64,000 nucleotides of DNA from Amycolatopsis sacchari. GTDB lineage: Bacteria > Actinomycetota > Actinomycetes > Mycobacteriales > Pseudonocardiaceae. A model generated the notes under the pieces. That model was not told where the DNA came from and did not search any database. It was given only the letters and a program-made list of their open reading frames with translations. The stretch covers positions 1 through 64,000 of the forward strand of contig NZ_FORP01000027.1 of assembly GCF_900114035.1 (NCBI RefSeq). The letters run 5' to 3'. Both the position numbers and the translations under genes were made by a program. Every line of letters begins with the position of its first letter. The stretch's first letter is position 1. Shown piece by piece: positions 26,287 to 35,051 of the stretch.

Positions 26287-27414
26287 ATGACCACATCAGT
26301 CACGATCGTCGGGGCCGGGCTCGGTGGGCTCGTGCTCGCGCGCGTCCTGCACGTCCACGGCATCCCGGTCACCGTCTACGAGGCCGAGGGCTCACCCGAA
26401 GCCCGGACGCAGGGCGGCATGCTCGACATCCACGAACACGACGGCCAGGTCGCGCTGGCGGCCGCCGGCCTGACTGACGAGTTCCGCGCCCTGATCCACG
26501 AGGGCGGCCAGGCGACCCGCGTGCTCGACAGCCAGGGCGCGGTGCTGTTCGACGAGCCCGACGACGGCACCGGCGGCAGGCCCGAGGTCAAACGCGGCGA
26601 GCTGCGGCGCATCCTGCTCGAGTCGCTCCCGGCCGGGACCGTCCACTGGGGACACAAGGTCACCGGCATCCGCCCGGTCGACGGCGGGCACGAGCTGACG
26701 TTCGCCGACGGTTCCGCGGCGGTGGCGAGCCTGCTGGTCGGAGCGGACGGAGCGTGGTCCCGCGTGCGCCCGCTGCTGTCCGACGCGAAGCCCGAGTATG
26801 CGGGGGTGACGTTCGTCGAGACGTACCTGTTCGACGCCGACGCACGTCACCCCGCGACGGCGAAGGCGGTGGGCGGCGGCGCGTTGTTCGCGGGCGTGCC
26901 GGGGACGGCGATCACCGCCCACCGGGAACCGGGCGCGGTCCTGCACACCTACGTCCAGCTCCGGCGGCCGCGCGAGTGGGCCGAGGGCATCGACTTCACC
27001 GACGCCGATGCGGCAAGGGCGAGGGTGGCGGAGGAGCTGGACGGCTGGGCGCCGGAGCTGCGGGCGCTCATCACCGACGGTGAGACGGCGCCGGTGGTGC
27101 GGGTGCTGCACACGCTGCCCGCCGAGCACCGGTGGGAGCGCGTCCCCGGCGTCACCCTGCTCGGTGACGCCGCGCACCTGATGCCACCGTCCGGTGAGGG
27201 CGCGAACCTCGCCATGTTCGACGGCGCCGAACTCGCCAAGGCGATCGTGGCGCACCCGGGTGATGTCGAGACCGCCCTCGCCGAGTACGAGGCCGCGATG
27301 TTCGCCCGCAGCGCGAAGGCCGCAGCCGATGCGGCGGAGCTCCTGGAATTCTGCCTCGGGGACCGCGCGCCCCACAGCCTGGTCGAGATGTTCACCAGCC
27401 ACCAGGCGGCGTGA
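26287..27414 (+). CDS. Tet(X)-like FAD-dependent monooxygenase
   Basis: A 375-residue class A flavin monooxygenase. The dinucleotide fold GAGLGG is at 9-14, the Tet(X)-like RTQGGMLDIHEHDGQ at 40-54, PEVKRGELRRILLESLP at about 105-121, and the FAD motif LLGDAAHLMPPSGEGANLA at about 292. The overall layout and several segments (REAR-x-GG-x-LD, the C-terminal YEAAMFAR) follow Tet(X), the tetracycline-inactivating enzyme, more closely than generic PHBH enzymes. ATG 26287 has GAGGAAGGGG upstream. Under a divergent TetR, it may oxidise and inactivate a polycyclic drug or a host metabolite. Substrate untested. Confidence 0.85.
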   Translation: MTTSVTIVGAGLGGLVLARVLHVHGIPVTVYEAEGSPEARTQGGMLDIHEHDGQVALAAAGLTDEFRALIHEGGQATRVLDSQGAVLFDEPDDGTGGRPEVKRGELRRILLESLPAGTVHWGHKVTGIRPVDGGHELTFADGSAAVASLLVGADGAWSRVRPLLSDAKPEYAGVTFVETYLFDADARHPATAKAVGGGALFAGVPGTAITAHREPGAVLHTYVQLRRPREWAEGIDFTDADAARARVAEELDGWAPELRALITDGETAPVVRVLHTLPAEHRWERVPGVTLLGDAAHLMPPSGEGANLAMFDGAELAKAIVAHPGDVETALAEYEAAMFARSAKAAADAAELLEFCLGDRAPHSLVEMFTSHQAA

Positions 27415-27420
27415 AGGGGG

Positions 27421-27920
27421 AGCCTATTGTGGACGGTCGCTTGCGGGGCCTCGCGGCGGTGACCGCGCCCGCAGTGCCCGGCGCGGCAGGGCGAGGCGGA
27501 GGCGCCCGGCGCGGGTGCCGCCAGGCGCGGAGCGCAGGGAGTGTCCGTTGTAGACGTATGACTTGAGGGGCCTCTCGGCGGCGACCGTGCCGCAGCGCCC
27601 GGCCCGGCCGCCACCAGGTGGGGTGAGGCCGGGGCGTCCGGCGCGGCCGCCACCAGGTGGAGAGACTGCCCCGGCCATCGCGGGCGGGCAGCTCGCGGCG
27701 ACCTGGCGGGGGTGGCCCCGCCCGCAGTGCCCGGCACGGCCACCACCAGGCGGGGTGAGGCCGGGGCGTCCGGGCGGCAGCTACCAGGTGGAGAGGCTGC
27801 CTCGGCATCGCGGGTGGGCAGCTCAGAGCGACCCTGCGTCGATGACCGCGCCGCAGCGCCCGGCCCGGCCACCGCCAGGCAGGGCGAGTCGGGCCGCCAG
27901 GGGGCCCCAGCGCCCCGGTC
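27421..27920. repeat. Degenerate tandem repeats of about 122-132 bp between two resistance-like modules
   Basis: The ~518-bp gap holds about four imperfect copies of a GC-rich unit. TTGCGGGGCCTCGCGGCGG at 27441 matches TTGAGGGGCCTCTCGGCGG at 27563 (122 bp apart). GGGTGAGGCCGGGGCGTCC at 27621 recurs at 27753 (132 bp) and in decayed form near 27882. ACCAGGTGGAGAG recurs, as does the sequence around ATCGCGGG-GGGCAGCTC. A perfect 7-bp stem with a 4-base loop lies at 27705-27722. No convincing gene: open frames here are low-complexity Pro/Gly/Arg and read through the repeats. Function unknown. Confidence 0.7.
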
Positions 27921-27932
27921 ACCGGCCCCCGG

Positions 27933-29534
27933 TCAGACGACGTCCAACCGTCCATCGTGGACGGACACTTCCGCGCCCTGCCACCGGGCCCGCAGCCACC
28001 GGTCGTGGGCGGCGACCACGATCGCGCCCGGGCCGGGGCCCAGTGCGTCCTCCAGCTCGTCGCACAGGGTGGGGGACAGGTGGTTGGTCGGCTCGTCGAG
28101 CAGGAGCAGCTGGGGCGGGTCCGCGACGAGGATCGCGAGCGCGAGCCGCCTCCGCTGGCCCACCGACAGCTCCCCGACGGGCTTGCCGAGGTCCCGCTTT
28201 CCCAGCAGCCCCAACGATTCCAGCGGCACCACCGCCGCACGCGCCCCGAGCGCCACCGCGTACGTCTCGTGCGCGGTGCGCCCGGGCTCGCCGAACTCGG
28301 TGTCCTGGCCCAGCAGGCCGACCCGCAGGCCCGGGTACCGCCGCACACCCGCCGTCCCCAGCCGTCCTGCCAGGACGTGCAGCAGCGTCGACTTGCCCGC
28401 GCCGTTGGGACCCGTGACCAGCAGCCGGGCGCCGGTGCGGACGTCGAGGCGTGCCACGGTGAGCCGCCCCGGCACGTGGACGTCCCGCAGCGACACTAGG
28501 ACCTCGTCCGGGACCTCGCCGGTGAGCGCGTCGGGGCGGAACCGCAGGGGCGGCGGCGGGGCGGGTACCTGGCGGCGTTCCAGCTCCTCCAGCCTTCGCG
28601 TCGTAGCCCGTGCCCGGCGCGAAATCGAGTTCTGCACCCGCCCGGCCCGATGCCCGTAACCCATCTTCTCGCTGTCGCGGGGCGCCCGGTCCGGGGCGAC
28701 GCGATGCGTGGTCACGCCGAGGTCCTCCCGCAGGGCCGCGAGCTCCTCCTGTTCCTCGGCGTAGCGGCGCTCCCAGCGTTCCCGGTCGGCGCGTTTCCTT
28801 GCCAGATAAGCACTGTAGCCACCGCCGAACCGGACGGGGCTGTCCACCGCGGGATCGAGGTCGAGCAGATCCGTGCACACCGCGTCGAGGAACGCGCGGT
28901 CGTGGCTAGCCACCACGACGGTGCCGGGCAGGCCACGCACCTGCTCCTCGAGGAACGCCGCGGCGGCGTCGTCGAGGTGGTTCGTCGGCTCGTCCAGCAG
29001 GACCGCCGACGGGCGGCGGACCAGCAGCGCGGCCAGCGCCAGCCGGCCGCGCTGCCCGCCGGACAACTCCCCGAGACGCCTGCCGTGCTCGATCCCGCCG
29101 AGCCCCAGCCCGTCGAGGACCAGCGCCGCCCGCCGGTCGGCGTCCCAGGCGTCGTGGAGCTGGGCCTGGTCCAGCCGGTCGGCGTACGCGGCGAGGAGGG
29201 CCTCGTCGTCGCCGAGCAACCCGCCGAGGCGCTCCAGTTCGGCGAGGTCTTCGCGTGCGACGGCGAGCGCGTCGTCGAGCACGTCGGCCACCGTCGCCGC
29301 CGCGTCGAACGGCATTTCCTGGTGCAGGTAGCCCAGGTCCGCCGGGCGCTCGACGGTGCCGCGGTCGGGCCGGTCCACCCCGGCCAGCACCCGCAGCAGC
29401 GTCGACTTCCCGGCGCCGTTCTCCCCGATCACCCCGATCCGGCGCCCCGGCGCCGCGGTGAGCGACACCCCGTCCAGCACGCGCCGGCCGCCCAGCACGC
29501 GCACGATGTCGCGGGCGATGAGAGCCGCTTCCAC
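27933..29534 (-). CDS. ABC-F ATPase (second of a pair)
   Basis: A 533-residue soluble protein with two ABC domains and no membrane segments, as in ABC-F ribosome-protection or translation factors. Domain 1 has GENGAGKST (36-44), LSGGQ and LLDEPTNHLDD. A charged, Arg-rich linker follows at about 235-330. Domain 2 has GPNGAGKST and a slightly divergent signature LSVGQ before LLDEPTNHLSP. The GTG start lies 3 bp after the stop of the upstream ABC-F gene, so they form one operon. It resembles antibiotic-resistance ABC-Fs of producers (macrolide/lincosamide type) more than housekeeping EttA, but the drug cannot be named. Confidence 0.9.
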   Translation of the reverse strand: MEAALIARDIVRVLGGRRVLDGVSLTAAPGRRIGVIGENGAGKSTLLRVLAGVDRPDRGTVERPADLGYLHQEMPFDAAATVADVLDDALAVAREDLAELERLGGLLGDDEALLAAYADRLDQAQLHDAWDADRRAALVLDGLGLGGIEHGRRLGELSGGQRGRLALAALLVRRPSAVLLDEPTNHLDDAAAAFLEEQVRGLPGTVVVASHDRAFLDAVCTDLLDLDPAVDSPVRFGGGYSAYLARKRADRERWERRYAEEQEELAALREDLGVTTHRVAPDRAPRDSEKMGYGHRAGRVQNSISRRARATTRRLEELERRQVPAPPPPLRFRPDALTGEVPDEVLVSLRDVHVPGRLTVARLDVRTGARLLVTGPNGAGKSTLLHVLAGRLGTAGVRRYPGLRVGLLGQDTEFGEPGRTAHETYAVALGARAAVVPLESLGLLGKRDLGKPVGELSVGQRRRLALAILVADPPQLLLLDEPTNHLSPTLCDELEDALGPGPGAIVVAAHDRWLRARWQGAEVSVHDGRLDVV

Positions 29535-29537
29535 CGC

Positions 29538-31145
29538 TCAGCGCCCCTCGACGAGCCTGCCCTCCGCCAGCCGGAGTCTGCGGTCGATGCGGATCCCGTC
29601 GAGGAAGCGGTCGTCGTGGCTGACCACGATGAAGGCGCCTTGGAAGGCGTTGAGAGCGCTTTCCAGCTGCCCGGCGCTGACCAGGTCCAGGTTGTTCGTC
29701 GGCTCGTCCAGCAACAGCAGCTGCGGGGCGGGCTCGGCGAACAGCACGCAGGCCAGCGTGGCGCGCAACCGTTCCCCGCCGGACAGCACGGCGACGGGCC
29801 GGTGTGCGCGGTCGCCGCGGAACAGGAAGCGGGCCAGCAGGTTCATCCGGTCCGCCTGCGGCATGGCGGGCGCGAACGCCGCCAGGTTCTCCGCGATCGT
29901 GCGTTCGTCGTCGAGCAGGTCCAGGCGCTGCGACAGGTAGGCGATCCGGCCGTCCGCGCGCCGGACCTCACCGGCGTCGGGCTCCAGGTCACCGGCGACG
30001 ATCCGCAGCAGGGTGGACTTGCCCGTGCCGTTGGCCCCCGACAGCGCGATGCGTTCCGGACCCCGCACGGTCAGGTCGACGCCCGCGCCGAACAGGTCCC
30101 GCTTGCGCAGGCCCTCACCGGTGAACAGGGTCCGCCCGGCGGGCACCGCGGTCCGGGGGAGGTCGAGGACGATCTTCTGGTCCTCGCGCAGCGACCGCTC
30201 CGCCTCGTCGAGTTTCGCTTTGGCCGCACCGACCCTGGCCGCGTGCGTGCCGTCGGCCTTGCCCGCGGACTCCTGCGCGTTGCGCTTGCGCGCCCCGGCG
30301 AGGATCTTCGGCAGACCCGCGCTGGAGAGGTTCCGCTGCGCGTTGCTCGCCCGTTTCGCGGCCCGCTCCCTGGCCTGCTGCATCTCGCGCTTCTCGCGCT
30401 TGACCTCCTGCTCGGCGCTGCGGACGTTCTTCTCCGCGACCTCGCGCTCGGCCTGCACCGCCGCCTCGTACTCGCTGAAATTGCCGCCGTAGTACCGGAT
30501 TTCGCCCGCGTGCAGCTCGGCGATGCGGTCCATCCGGTCCAGCAGCGCGCGGTCGTGGCTGACGACCAGCAGGCAACCGGACCAGTCGTCGAGCACGGCG
30601 TACAGCTTGTGGCGGGCCTCGGCGTCGAGGTTGTTGGTGGGTTCGTCGAGCAGCAGCACATCGGGTCGCTTGAGCAGCTGCGCGGCGAGGCCCAGCGACA
30701 CGACCTGGCCGCCCGACAACGTGCTCAGCGTCCGGTCCAGCGTGACGTCGCCGAGCCCGAGCCGGTCGAGCTGCGCGCGGGTGCGCTCTTCGATGTCCCA
30801 GTCGGTGCCGATCGTGGTGAAGTGCTCCTCGGCCACGTCACCGGACTCGACGGCGGCCAGCGCGCGCAGGACCGGCTCGATGCCGAGCACCTCGGCCACC
30901 GAAGGTTCGCCGGTCAGCGGCAGGTTCTGGGGCAGGTAGCCGAGCAGGCCGTCGACGGACACGCTGCCCGCGGCGGGGCGCAGCTCGCCCGCGATCAGCC
31001 GGAGCAGGGTCGTCTTGCCCGCGCCGTTCGGGGCGACCAGGCCGGTGCGGCCGTCCGGGACCGTGACGGACAGCTGGTCGAAGACGGGGGTGTCGTCCGG
31101 CCAGGAAAAGGACAGGCCGGACACGACGATGGGGGAATCGGACAT
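29538..31145 (-). CDS. ABC-F ATPase (first of a pair)
   Basis: A 535-residue ABC-F protein with two nucleotide-binding domains: APNGAGKTT, LSGGQ and LLDEPTNNLDA in the first; GANGTGKST, LSGGE and LLDEPTNNLDL in the second. A long Lys/Arg/Glu-rich coiled linker (about 240-330) is the P-site tRNA interaction element of the family. I chose ATG 31145 (MSDSPIVV); the extended frame upstream is a low-complexity leader. Expression is probably controlled by the divergent TetR at 31394 and by the 185-bp leader. It is not closely similar to its downstream partner, so the pair is not a recent duplication. Confidence 0.92.
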   Translation of the reverse strand: MSDSPIVVSGLSFSWPDDTPVFDQLSVTVPDGRTGLVAPNGAGKTTLLRLIAGELRPAAGSVSVDGLLGYLPQNLPLTGEPSVAEVLGIEPVLRALAAVESGDVAEEHFTTIGTDWDIEERTRAQLDRLGLGDVTLDRTLSTLSGGQVVSLGLAAQLLKRPDVLLLDEPTNNLDAEARHKLYAVLDDWSGCLLVVSHDRALLDRMDRIAELHAGEIRYYGGNFSEYEAAVQAEREVAEKNVRSAEQEVKREKREMQQARERAAKRASNAQRNLSSAGLPKILAGARKRNAQESAGKADGTHAARVGAAKAKLDEAERSLREDQKIVLDLPRTAVPAGRTLFTGEGLRKRDLFGAGVDLTVRGPERIALSGANGTGKSTLLRIVAGDLEPDAGEVRRADGRIAYLSQRLDLLDDERTIAENLAAFAPAMPQADRMNLLARFLFRGDRAHRPVAVLSGGERLRATLACVLFAEPAPQLLLLDEPTNNLDLVSAGQLESALNAFQGAFIVVSHDDRFLDGIRIDRRLRLAEGRLVEGR

Positions 31146-31330
31146 GGGAACGAGACCTCGGAAGAAGGGGGCACGCCGGTCACCGGCGCGCGGGAACGGG
31201 TGGACGACAAAAACGGCCACCTCGGCGATAGCTGCCGGGGGCCGGTCGACTCCGGGGCTCACCCGGAGATGTCGTCTTCACCTGCCACGTCGAACTCTCC
31301 CTGGAACGGTTCTCTTCCATCCTGATCATA
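31146..31330 (-). promoter_or_regulatory. Promoter and long leader of the ABC-F operon, possible attenuator
   Basis: On the minus strand TATGAT (31330-31325) is a good -10. The ~180-base leader contains a short frame starting GTGGCAGGTG and coding 9 residues (MAGEDDISG), with GGGAG eight bases upstream. It also has a CGGCC...GGCCG stem followed directly by TTTTT (near 31210), and a perfect 15-bp palindrome CGCCGGTCACCGGCG (31174-31188) shortly before the ABC-F start. ABC-F resistance genes are known for leader-peptide/attenuator control. The reading here is suggestive only. Confidence 0.4.
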
Positions 31331-31334
31331 CAGT

Positions 31335-31350
31335 GCCACAGCGCTGTGGC
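31335..31350. promoter_or_regulatory. Perfect 16-bp palindrome, probable TetR operator
   Basis: GCCACAGCGCTGTGGC is fully self-complementary and lies between the ABC-F -10 (31325-31330) and the TetR start (31394), covering where the ABC-F -35 would be. A bound dimer would block the ABC-F promoter and probably limit the regulator's own. Confidence 0.75.
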
Positions 31351-31393
31351 GGATGTCCGGCTGGAGTGCGGCAACGACGGGTATCTTGACCGC

Positions 31394-31948
31394 GTGAGAG
31401 CCGACGCCGCGCGCAACCTCGAACTGGTGCTGACGACCGGCGCCCGCATGCTCGCCGAGGACCCGGCGGCGAGCATGGCGGCGATCGCCGCGGAAGCGGG
31501 CGTCGACCGCCGCACCGTGTACCGGCGGTTCGCCGGCCGCGACGAGCTGCTGACTGCGGTGTACGAGGCCCGGCTGGACGCGATCGAGGCCGCGATCGCG
31601 GCCGCGAGGTTCCGGGAGGCGCCGGTGGCGGTGGCCCTGCACCGTTACGCCGAGGGCATCGTCGGGGTGAACCGCAAGTGGCCCGTCGAGCTGTCGAGGA
31701 TGCGCACGGAACCCGAGATCTGGGCGCGGCGGCTGCGGGCGGTGGACGAGGTCGAGGAATTCCTCCAGCGGGCCGCGGACGAGGGGCTGCTCCGGCCGGG
31801 GCTGCCCGCCGGCTGGCCCGGTCACGTGCTCGGGCAGCTGGTGCACCTCGCCGCGCGGGAACTGCCCGAGCTGAGCGAGGCGCAGGCCGCCGACGTCGTC
31901 GTGGACACGTTCCTGCGTGGTTTCGGCCGCGACACGGCCTCGCCGTAG
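31394..31948 (+). CDS. TetR-family regulator of the ABC-F pair
   Basis: A 184-residue TetR protein with an HTH at about 28-55 (AAIAAEAGVDRRTVYRRF) and a ligand domain after. GTG 31394 lies six bases after TATCTT (31382-31387) with no Shine-Dalgarno, which indicates a leaderless transcript; the longer frame to 31346 would overlap the operator. It diverges from two ABC-F genes over a perfect palindrome. The inferred role is a drug-sensing repressor; the ligand is unknown. Confidence 0.88.
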   Translation: MRADAARNLELVLTTGARMLAEDPAASMAAIAAEAGVDRRTVYRRFAGRDELLTAVYEARLDAIEAAIAAARFREAPVAVALHRYAEGIVGVNRKWPVELSRMRTEPEIWARRLRAVDEVEEFLQRAADEGLLRPGLPAGWPGHVLGQLVHLAARELPELSEAQAADVVVDTFLRGFGRDTASP

Positions 31949-31968
31949 GCGGACTCCGGCAGCTCGCC

Positions 31969-34062
31969 TCAACCCGTCACGCCGGGCTCCAGCACGCGGT
32001 CCAGGCGGATCGGGAGGGTCCGCTGGCGCCTGCCCGTCGCGTGCCACACGGCGTTGGCGATCGCGGCCGCGGTGCCCGCCGTGCCGATCTCGCCGAGACC
32101 GTTGAGCCCCAACGGGTCCTGGGGTTCGTAGTCCGGCACGAACTCCGCCTCCACGTCGGGCACGTCGGCGTGCGCGGCGATGTGGTAGCCGGCGAAGTCG
32201 CCGTTGGCCTGCCTGCCGGTGCCGGGGTCGCGCACGCTTTCCTCGTGCAGTGCCATGGAGAGTCCCATGATCATCCCGCCGACGACCTGGCTGCGGGCGA
32301 GCAGCGGGTTGATCACCCGGCCCACCGCGAACATCCCGAGCAGCCTGCGCACCCGCACCTCCCCGGTCGCCGGGTCGACCGCGACCTCCGCGAAGACCGC
32401 GCTGTAGGTCTGCCGCTCGCGCGCGGGCTGGTAGTCGATCATCGTGGTGGTGTCCACGGTCGCGGTCACCGGCCGGACCGGATCGGCCAGGCGCGCCCGC
32501 AGTTCCGCCGCGGCCTTGCCGATGGCGAAGGACCAGGACGTCGTCCCGCGGGAACCACCGGCGCCCCAGGCCATGCCGAGGTCGCTGTCGCCGAGGTGGA
32601 GCCGGATCCGTTCCGTGCCGACGCCGAGCGCGTCAGCCGCGACCGCGGTCAGCGCGGTGCGGGCGCCGGTCCCGATGTCGCTCGCGCCGATCGCCACCGT
32701 GAACGTCCCGTCCGCCTCCGCGGTGATCGAGGCGGTCGACGGGAAAACCCCCGCGCTGAACGAAGTCGCGGCCAGTCCGGTGCCGATCAGCAGCGGGCCT
32801 TCCCGCCGCGAGCGGGGACGCCGGTCGCGTGCCGCCCAGCCGAACCTGCGGGATCCCTCCCGCAGGCACGAGACGAGGCGACGGGTGCTGAAGGGCCGAC
32901 CGGTTGCGGGCGTGACCGTCGGCTCGTTGCGCAGGCGCAGTTCCAGCGGGTCCAGGTCGAGCCGTTCCGCGAGTTCGTCCATCGCCGATTCCAGCGCGAA
33001 CGAGCCGGGCGTCGCGCCCGGGCCGCGCATCGAGGCGGGCGGCAGGACGTCGAGCGGCACGGCGGTGAGCTGCGTGCGGATCGCCGGTGCGGTGTAGAGG
33101 ATCTTCGCCTGCTCGGTGCACCACTCGATGTACTCGGCGAGCGGGGACAGCGCGTAGGCCGCGCGGTGGTGGATGGCCCGCAGGCGGCCGTCGGCGTCCG
33201 CGCCGATCGTCATCAGCTGGTCCGTGGGCGGCCGGGACGACGTCGTCTCGAAGACCTGTGCCCTGGTCAGTGCGACGCGTACCGGGCGCCCGAACGCGCG
33301 GGCGGCCATCGAACCGAGGATCACCTGCGGCCCACAGGGTCCCTTGCCGCCGAACCCGCCGCCGACGTGCTCGGAGCGGACGTGCACCCGCTCCCGGTCC
33401 ACCGACCACAACGCCGCCAGCACCTCGGACACGCTGAACGCACCCTGGTTCGAGTCCAGCACGTGCAAGTCGTCGCCATCCCACCACGTCGTCGCGGCGT
33501 GCGGCTCCATGGCGCAGTGGCTTTCCTCGGGGGTGCGGTAGCGCTCCTCGACGACGACCGCCGACGCCGCCAGCTCCGCCTCCAGGTCCCCGGTGTCGGC
33601 CTCCGGGCCGAAGGCCGTCGAGGCTGGGCGCGTCGCGGGGTGCCCGAGCCTGAAGTCCAGGTCGTGGGCCTCGACGTCGTACGTCACGCGCACCGCCGCG
33701 GCCGCGGCACTGGCCTGCTCGGGGGTTTCCGCCACGACCAGCGCGACCGGGCGGCCGGCGTACGGGATTTCGTCGTCCTGCAACAACTGCAGGCTGCCAT
33801 CGGGGCCGAAGAAGCCGCCCGCCTTGGGGTTGAGCCGGGGCGCGTTGCGGTGGTCGAGCACCCCGAGCACGCCCGGCATGGCGAGCGCGGCCGAGACGTC
33901 GAGGTCGCGGATCCGGCCGCGTGAGACGGTGGCGGTCACCAGCCAGCCGTGGGCCAGGTCCGGCACCGGCACGTCCGCGGCGTAGGTGGCGGCACCGGTG
34001 ACCTTGAGGCGCCCCTCGATCCGGGGCCGTGGCGCGCCGACAGCGGGCGTGTCCTGGTTCAT
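31969..34062 (-). CDS. Xanthine dehydrogenase-family molybdopterin-binding subunit (aldehyde oxidoreductase)
   Basis: A 697-residue large subunit of a Mo-hydroxylase. It shows the N-terminal a/b hammerhead (RIEGRLKVTGAATYAADV), the Moco-binding GGGFGGKGP (about 232) and RGPGATPGSFALE (about 345). The catalytic glutamate is in GLNGLGEIGTAG (about 660). It oxidises an aldehyde or N-heterocycle by water-derived hydroxylation; the three-gene small/medium/large arrangement matches PaoABC-type aldehyde oxidoreductases. No XdhC-like maturation factor is in the window. The ATG overlaps the FAD subunit stop. Confidence 0.92.
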   Translation of the reverse strand: MNQDTPAVGAPRPRIEGRLKVTGAATYAADVPVPDLAHGWLVTATVSRGRIRDLDVSAALAMPGVLGVLDHRNAPRLNPKAGGFFGPDGSLQLLQDDEIPYAGRPVALVVAETPEQASAAAAAVRVTYDVEAHDLDFRLGHPATRPASTAFGPEADTGDLEAELAASAVVVEERYRTPEESHCAMEPHAATTWWDGDDLHVLDSNQGAFSVSEVLAALWSVDRERVHVRSEHVGGGFGGKGPCGPQVILGSMAARAFGRPVRVALTRAQVFETTSSRPPTDQLMTIGADADGRLRAIHHRAAYALSPLAEYIEWCTEQAKILYTAPAIRTQLTAVPLDVLPPASMRGPGATPGSFALESAMDELAERLDLDPLELRLRNEPTVTPATGRPFSTRRLVSCLREGSRRFGWAARDRRPRSRREGPLLIGTGLAATSFSAGVFPSTASITAEADGTFTVAIGASDIGTGARTALTAVAADALGVGTERIRLHLGDSDLGMAWGAGGSRGTTSWSFAIGKAAAELRARLADPVRPVTATVDTTTMIDYQPARERQTYSAVFAEVAVDPATGEVRVRRLLGMFAVGRVINPLLARSQVVGGMIMGLSMALHEESVRDPGTGRQANGDFAGYHIAAHADVPDVEAEFVPDYEPQDPLGLNGLGEIGTAGTAAAIANAVWHATGRRQRTLPIRLDRVLEPGVTG

Positions 34063-35051
34063 CGGTTCTCCGTTCCGGTGAGTTCGGCGAGCACGGCCTC
34101 GATGAGATTGCGCGCCAGCGGCACCTTGTACCCGTTGTCGCGCAACGGTTCCGCGGCGGACAACGCTTCCTCGGCGCAGGCGCGGAAGTGTTCGGCGGTC
34201 GGCCGGTTGCCGCGCAGCACGGCTTCGGCCGAAGCGGCCCGCCAGGGGTGCGACGCCACGCCGCCCAGCGCGATCCGCACGTCCCGCACCACGCCGTCGC
34301 GGACGTCGAGCGCGGCGGCCACGGAGACGGTCGCGAAGGCGTACGACGCGCGCTCGCGGACCTTGCGGTAGCGCGAGCGCAGCCCCGCGGCCGATCCCGG
34401 CAGGGCGACGGCGGTGATCAACGCACCGGGCGGCAACGCAGTCTCGCGGTCCGGGCGGTCGCCGACGGGCAGGTAGAACCGCGACAGCGGGAGTTCACCC
34501 GCACCGTCGAGCGTTTCGTAGTGCACGACGGCGTCGAACGCGGCCAGCGCCACCGCCAGGTCCGACGGGTGCGTGGCCACGCAGTGCGGGGAGTGACCCA
34601 GTACCGCGTGGTTGTGGTGGATCCCGTCGAACGCGGCGCACCCGCTGCCGGGGTCCCGTTTGTTGCACGCCCGGGAAAGGTCCGCGAAGTAGCCACAACG
34701 GGTGCGCTGCAACAGGTTCCCGCCCACCGTCGCCATGTTCCGCAGCTGACCGGACGCGCCCGCGAGCACGGCCTGCGTCACGGCGGGGAAGCGGTGGCGC
34801 ACCTCGGGATGCGCGGCCGCGTCGCTGTTCGTCGTGGTCGCGCCGAGCACCACGCCGCCGTCCGGCGTGACCTCGACGCCGTCGAGCGGCAGGCGCCGCA
34901 CGTCCACCAGCCGGGTCGGCTCCTCGACCCCGGACTTCATCAGGTCGACGAGGTTCGTGCCCCCGCCGAGGAACCGGGCGCCGGGGTCGCCGGCGACGGC
35001 GGTGAGCGCGTCCCGGACCCGCGCGGCGCGTTCGTAGGCGAACTCCCTCAT
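34059..35051 (-). CDS. Xanthine dehydrogenase-family FAD-binding subunit with extra Fe-S motif
   Basis: A 330-residue medium subunit. The FAD motif FLGGGTNLVDLM is at about 28 and the second FAD contact ATVGGNLLQRTRC at about 107. Cys residues in RCGYF, ACNKRD and GSGCAA (about 119-138) match the extra [4Fe-4S]-binding insertion of PaoB-like and HCR-beta-like subunits, absent from ordinary xanthine dehydrogenases. Electrons pass from Mo through the small subunit to FAD. It overlaps both neighbours by 4 bp. Confidence 0.92.
   Translation of the reverse strand: MREFAYERAARVRDALTAVAGDPGARFLGGGTNLVDLMKSGVEEPTRLVDVRRLPLDGVEVTPDGGVVLGATTTNSDAAAHPEVRHRFPAVTQAVLAGASGQLRNMATVGGNLLQRTRCGYFADLSRACNKRDPGSGCAAFDGIHHNHAVLGHSPHCVATHPSDLAVALAAFDAVVHYETLDGAGELPLSRFYLPVGDRPDRETALPPGALITAVALPGSAAGLRSRYRKVRERASYAFATVSVAAALDVRDGVVRDVRIALGGVASHPWRAASAEAVLRGNRPTAEHFRACAEEALSAAEPLRDNGYKVPLARNLIEAVLAELTGTENR

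Noticed and set aside
27421..27920. CRISPR array
   Set aside because: Copies are ~122-132 bp and imperfect, with no short exact repeats or equal unique spacers, and no cas genes nearby.
27392..28348. Minus-strand frame through the repeats with repeated Pro-Gly-Gly segments
   Set aside because: It reads through the tandem repeat and into the ABC-F gene in the wrong frame; the apparent protein repeat is a by-product of the DNA repeat.
28650..31325. 891-residue plus-strand open frame opposite the ABC-F genes
   Set aside because: Antisense shadow of two well-supported ATPases.
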